From: Sulfuricurvum sp.
GTDB taxonomy: Bacteria; Campylobacterota; Campylobacteria; Campylobacterales; Sulfurimonadaceae
Direction: 5' to 3'
Assembly (NCBI GenBank): GCA_028713245.1
Contig: JAQTOQ010000004.1
Span: 1-33,737 of the forward strand
DNA: 33,737 nt
Notes under the pieces: model-generated
The model's database searches: none
Seen by the model: only the letters and a program-made list of their open reading frames with translations
Told to the model about the DNA's origin: nothing
Shown here: one piece after another, positions 33,173 through 33,737 of the stretch
How the letters are laid out: every line of letters begins with the position of its first letter
Position numbering within the stretch: the stretch's first letter is position 1
Translations under genes and position numbers: made by a program

Positions 33173-33737
33173 ATTAATAATTCCTCATATTTACAACATG
33201 TATCAGGAGTAAAAGAAACATCCACACCATTTTTTATTGAAATATCAATTTTACTCTCTTTGTATAGACGTACTGGATTTTGCATGACTAATAGTTTTTT
33301 GTCCTCTTTGCTCAAAAATAATCGATATACAAAATATCTATCACCATGACTATTTGCTGCATTCCATTCATTATCTGTAAGATGAAATCTATTAAAGTTT
33401 ATTCTTTTACTACTAATAGTAGTTTTAACTTCAATAAATCGTTTAGTAGCATCTTCTTCTACTGATGAGATATCAAACCCCATAGCCAAGTGAGTAGGGA
33501 TTATTTTAATAAGGTGTATTAGGTCTCCTCTGTCATGGAGTTTGATACGCATGCATTCATGCCCGTGTATCAAGGATTCTCCCATATCACCAATTTCTTT
33601 AGTTGTGATTTCTCCACCAGTTTCAATTTTTTCATGGAATGAGGCAGACACTTCTTTTTTTAGAGCTTCATATTCTTCATCGCTTGTAGCAATCAAAGAA
33701 ACGACATCTGTTTCAAACATTGCGGAATCAATAGGCT
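33160..33737 (-). CDS. DUF3883-like nuclease-fold protein, 5' end outside the window
   Basis: The frame contains a DUF3883-like domain: GESLIHGHE, then MGFDISSVEEDATKRFIEVKTT, a D...ExK pattern like that of PD-(D/E)xK nucleases, then FNRFHLTDNEWNAAN and YRLF. The ORF track starts at M at 33720, but the frame stays open to the edge (CCT ATT GAT TCC GCA before that ATG) and no ribosome site precedes it, so the gene very likely begins beyond 33737 and this is its C-terminal part. DUF3883 often sits at the C terminus of larger proteins, including helicase-containing ones. Coupled to the methyltransferase-Vsr gene, it may be the restriction or defence partner. Confidence 0.65.
   Translation of the reverse strand, partial: PIDSAMFETDVVSLIATSDEEYEALKKEVSASFHEKIETGGEITTKEIGDMGESLIHGHECMRIKLHDRGDLIHLIKIIPTHLAMGFDISSVEEDATKRFIEVKTTISSKRINFNRFHLTDNEWNAANSHGDRYFVYRLFLSKEDKKLLVMQNPVRLYKESKIDISIKNGVDVSFTPDTCCKYEELLIWDR

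Noticed and set aside
1-33737. CRISPR array, tRNA, rRNA or insertion sequence
   Set aside because: No regularly spaced repeats, no cloverleaf with CCA-type end or TTCGA loop, and no transposase-like protein was found on reading through the gaps and the ORF list.

Overview
The window looks like a chromosomal segment of a Campylobacterota (formerly Epsilonproteobacteria) bacterium, most plausibly a free-living Sulfurimonas/Sulfuricurvum-like lineage. Three things point there. The gene order rpsB-tsf-ABC ATPase-fliR-(acidic protein)-gmk-tatA-argS matches, as I recall it, Campylobacter jejuni (Cj1182c to Cj1175c). The short NuoE-like protein follows nuoABCD. There are also two DUF2393 proteins, a DUF3373-type porin and a separate ilvE-SPFH pair. 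Family assignments come from reading the proteins, not from searches.

Layout. 1-3021 (minus): start of the complex I operon nuoABCD plus the first 29 codons of a NuoE-like gene, behind a leader with a 9-bp inverted repeat. 3311-7470 (minus): an AAA ATPase coupled to endonuclease IV, a lipoprotein, and a Tas-like aldo/keto reductase. 7555-8820 (plus): a Y-family DNA polymerase. 8821-10514 (minus): a J-domain protein and N-carbamoylputrescine amidase (AguB). 10620-11318 (plus): a minimal, FlaC-like flagellin behind a GG-N10-GC sigma54-type promoter. 11341-19120 (minus): the conserved block argS, tatA, gmk, chePep, fliR, ABC ATPase, tsf, rpsB. It is interrupted on the plus strand by a NucT-like protein that has lost the PLD catalytic His and Lys. 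19446-21023 (plus): an outer-membrane porin. 21066-23055 (minus): Bcp peroxiredoxin and an aldehyde dehydrogenase, with Bcp bracketed by two versions of a palindromic repeat. 23146-27425 (plus): a globin, then ilvE, an SPFH protein, hisIE and two DUF2393 membrane proteins. 27422-31520 (minus): trxB, dapB, purF and a YhcC-like radical SAM protein. 31751-33737 (minus): an AT-rich restriction-modification-like module, a cytosine-5 methyltransferase fused to a Vsr-type nuclease and a DUF3883 nuclease-like gene that runs off the window end.

Most of the window is core metabolism and translation. The parts most likely to hold something less described are the methyltransferase-Vsr/DUF3883 module at the right edge, the short flagellin with overlapping promoter signals, the inactivated NucT-like protein, the two-form cloverleaf repeat around bcp, and the structured leader of rpsB. 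No rRNA, tRNA, CRISPR array, insertion sequence or complete prophage was seen. Several ORF-track starts are moved (nuoB, tas-like, J-protein, tatA, rpsB, aldehyde dehydrogenase, ilvE, second DUF2393, dapB, trxB) because a good Shine-Dalgarno sequence sits before an internal ATG.
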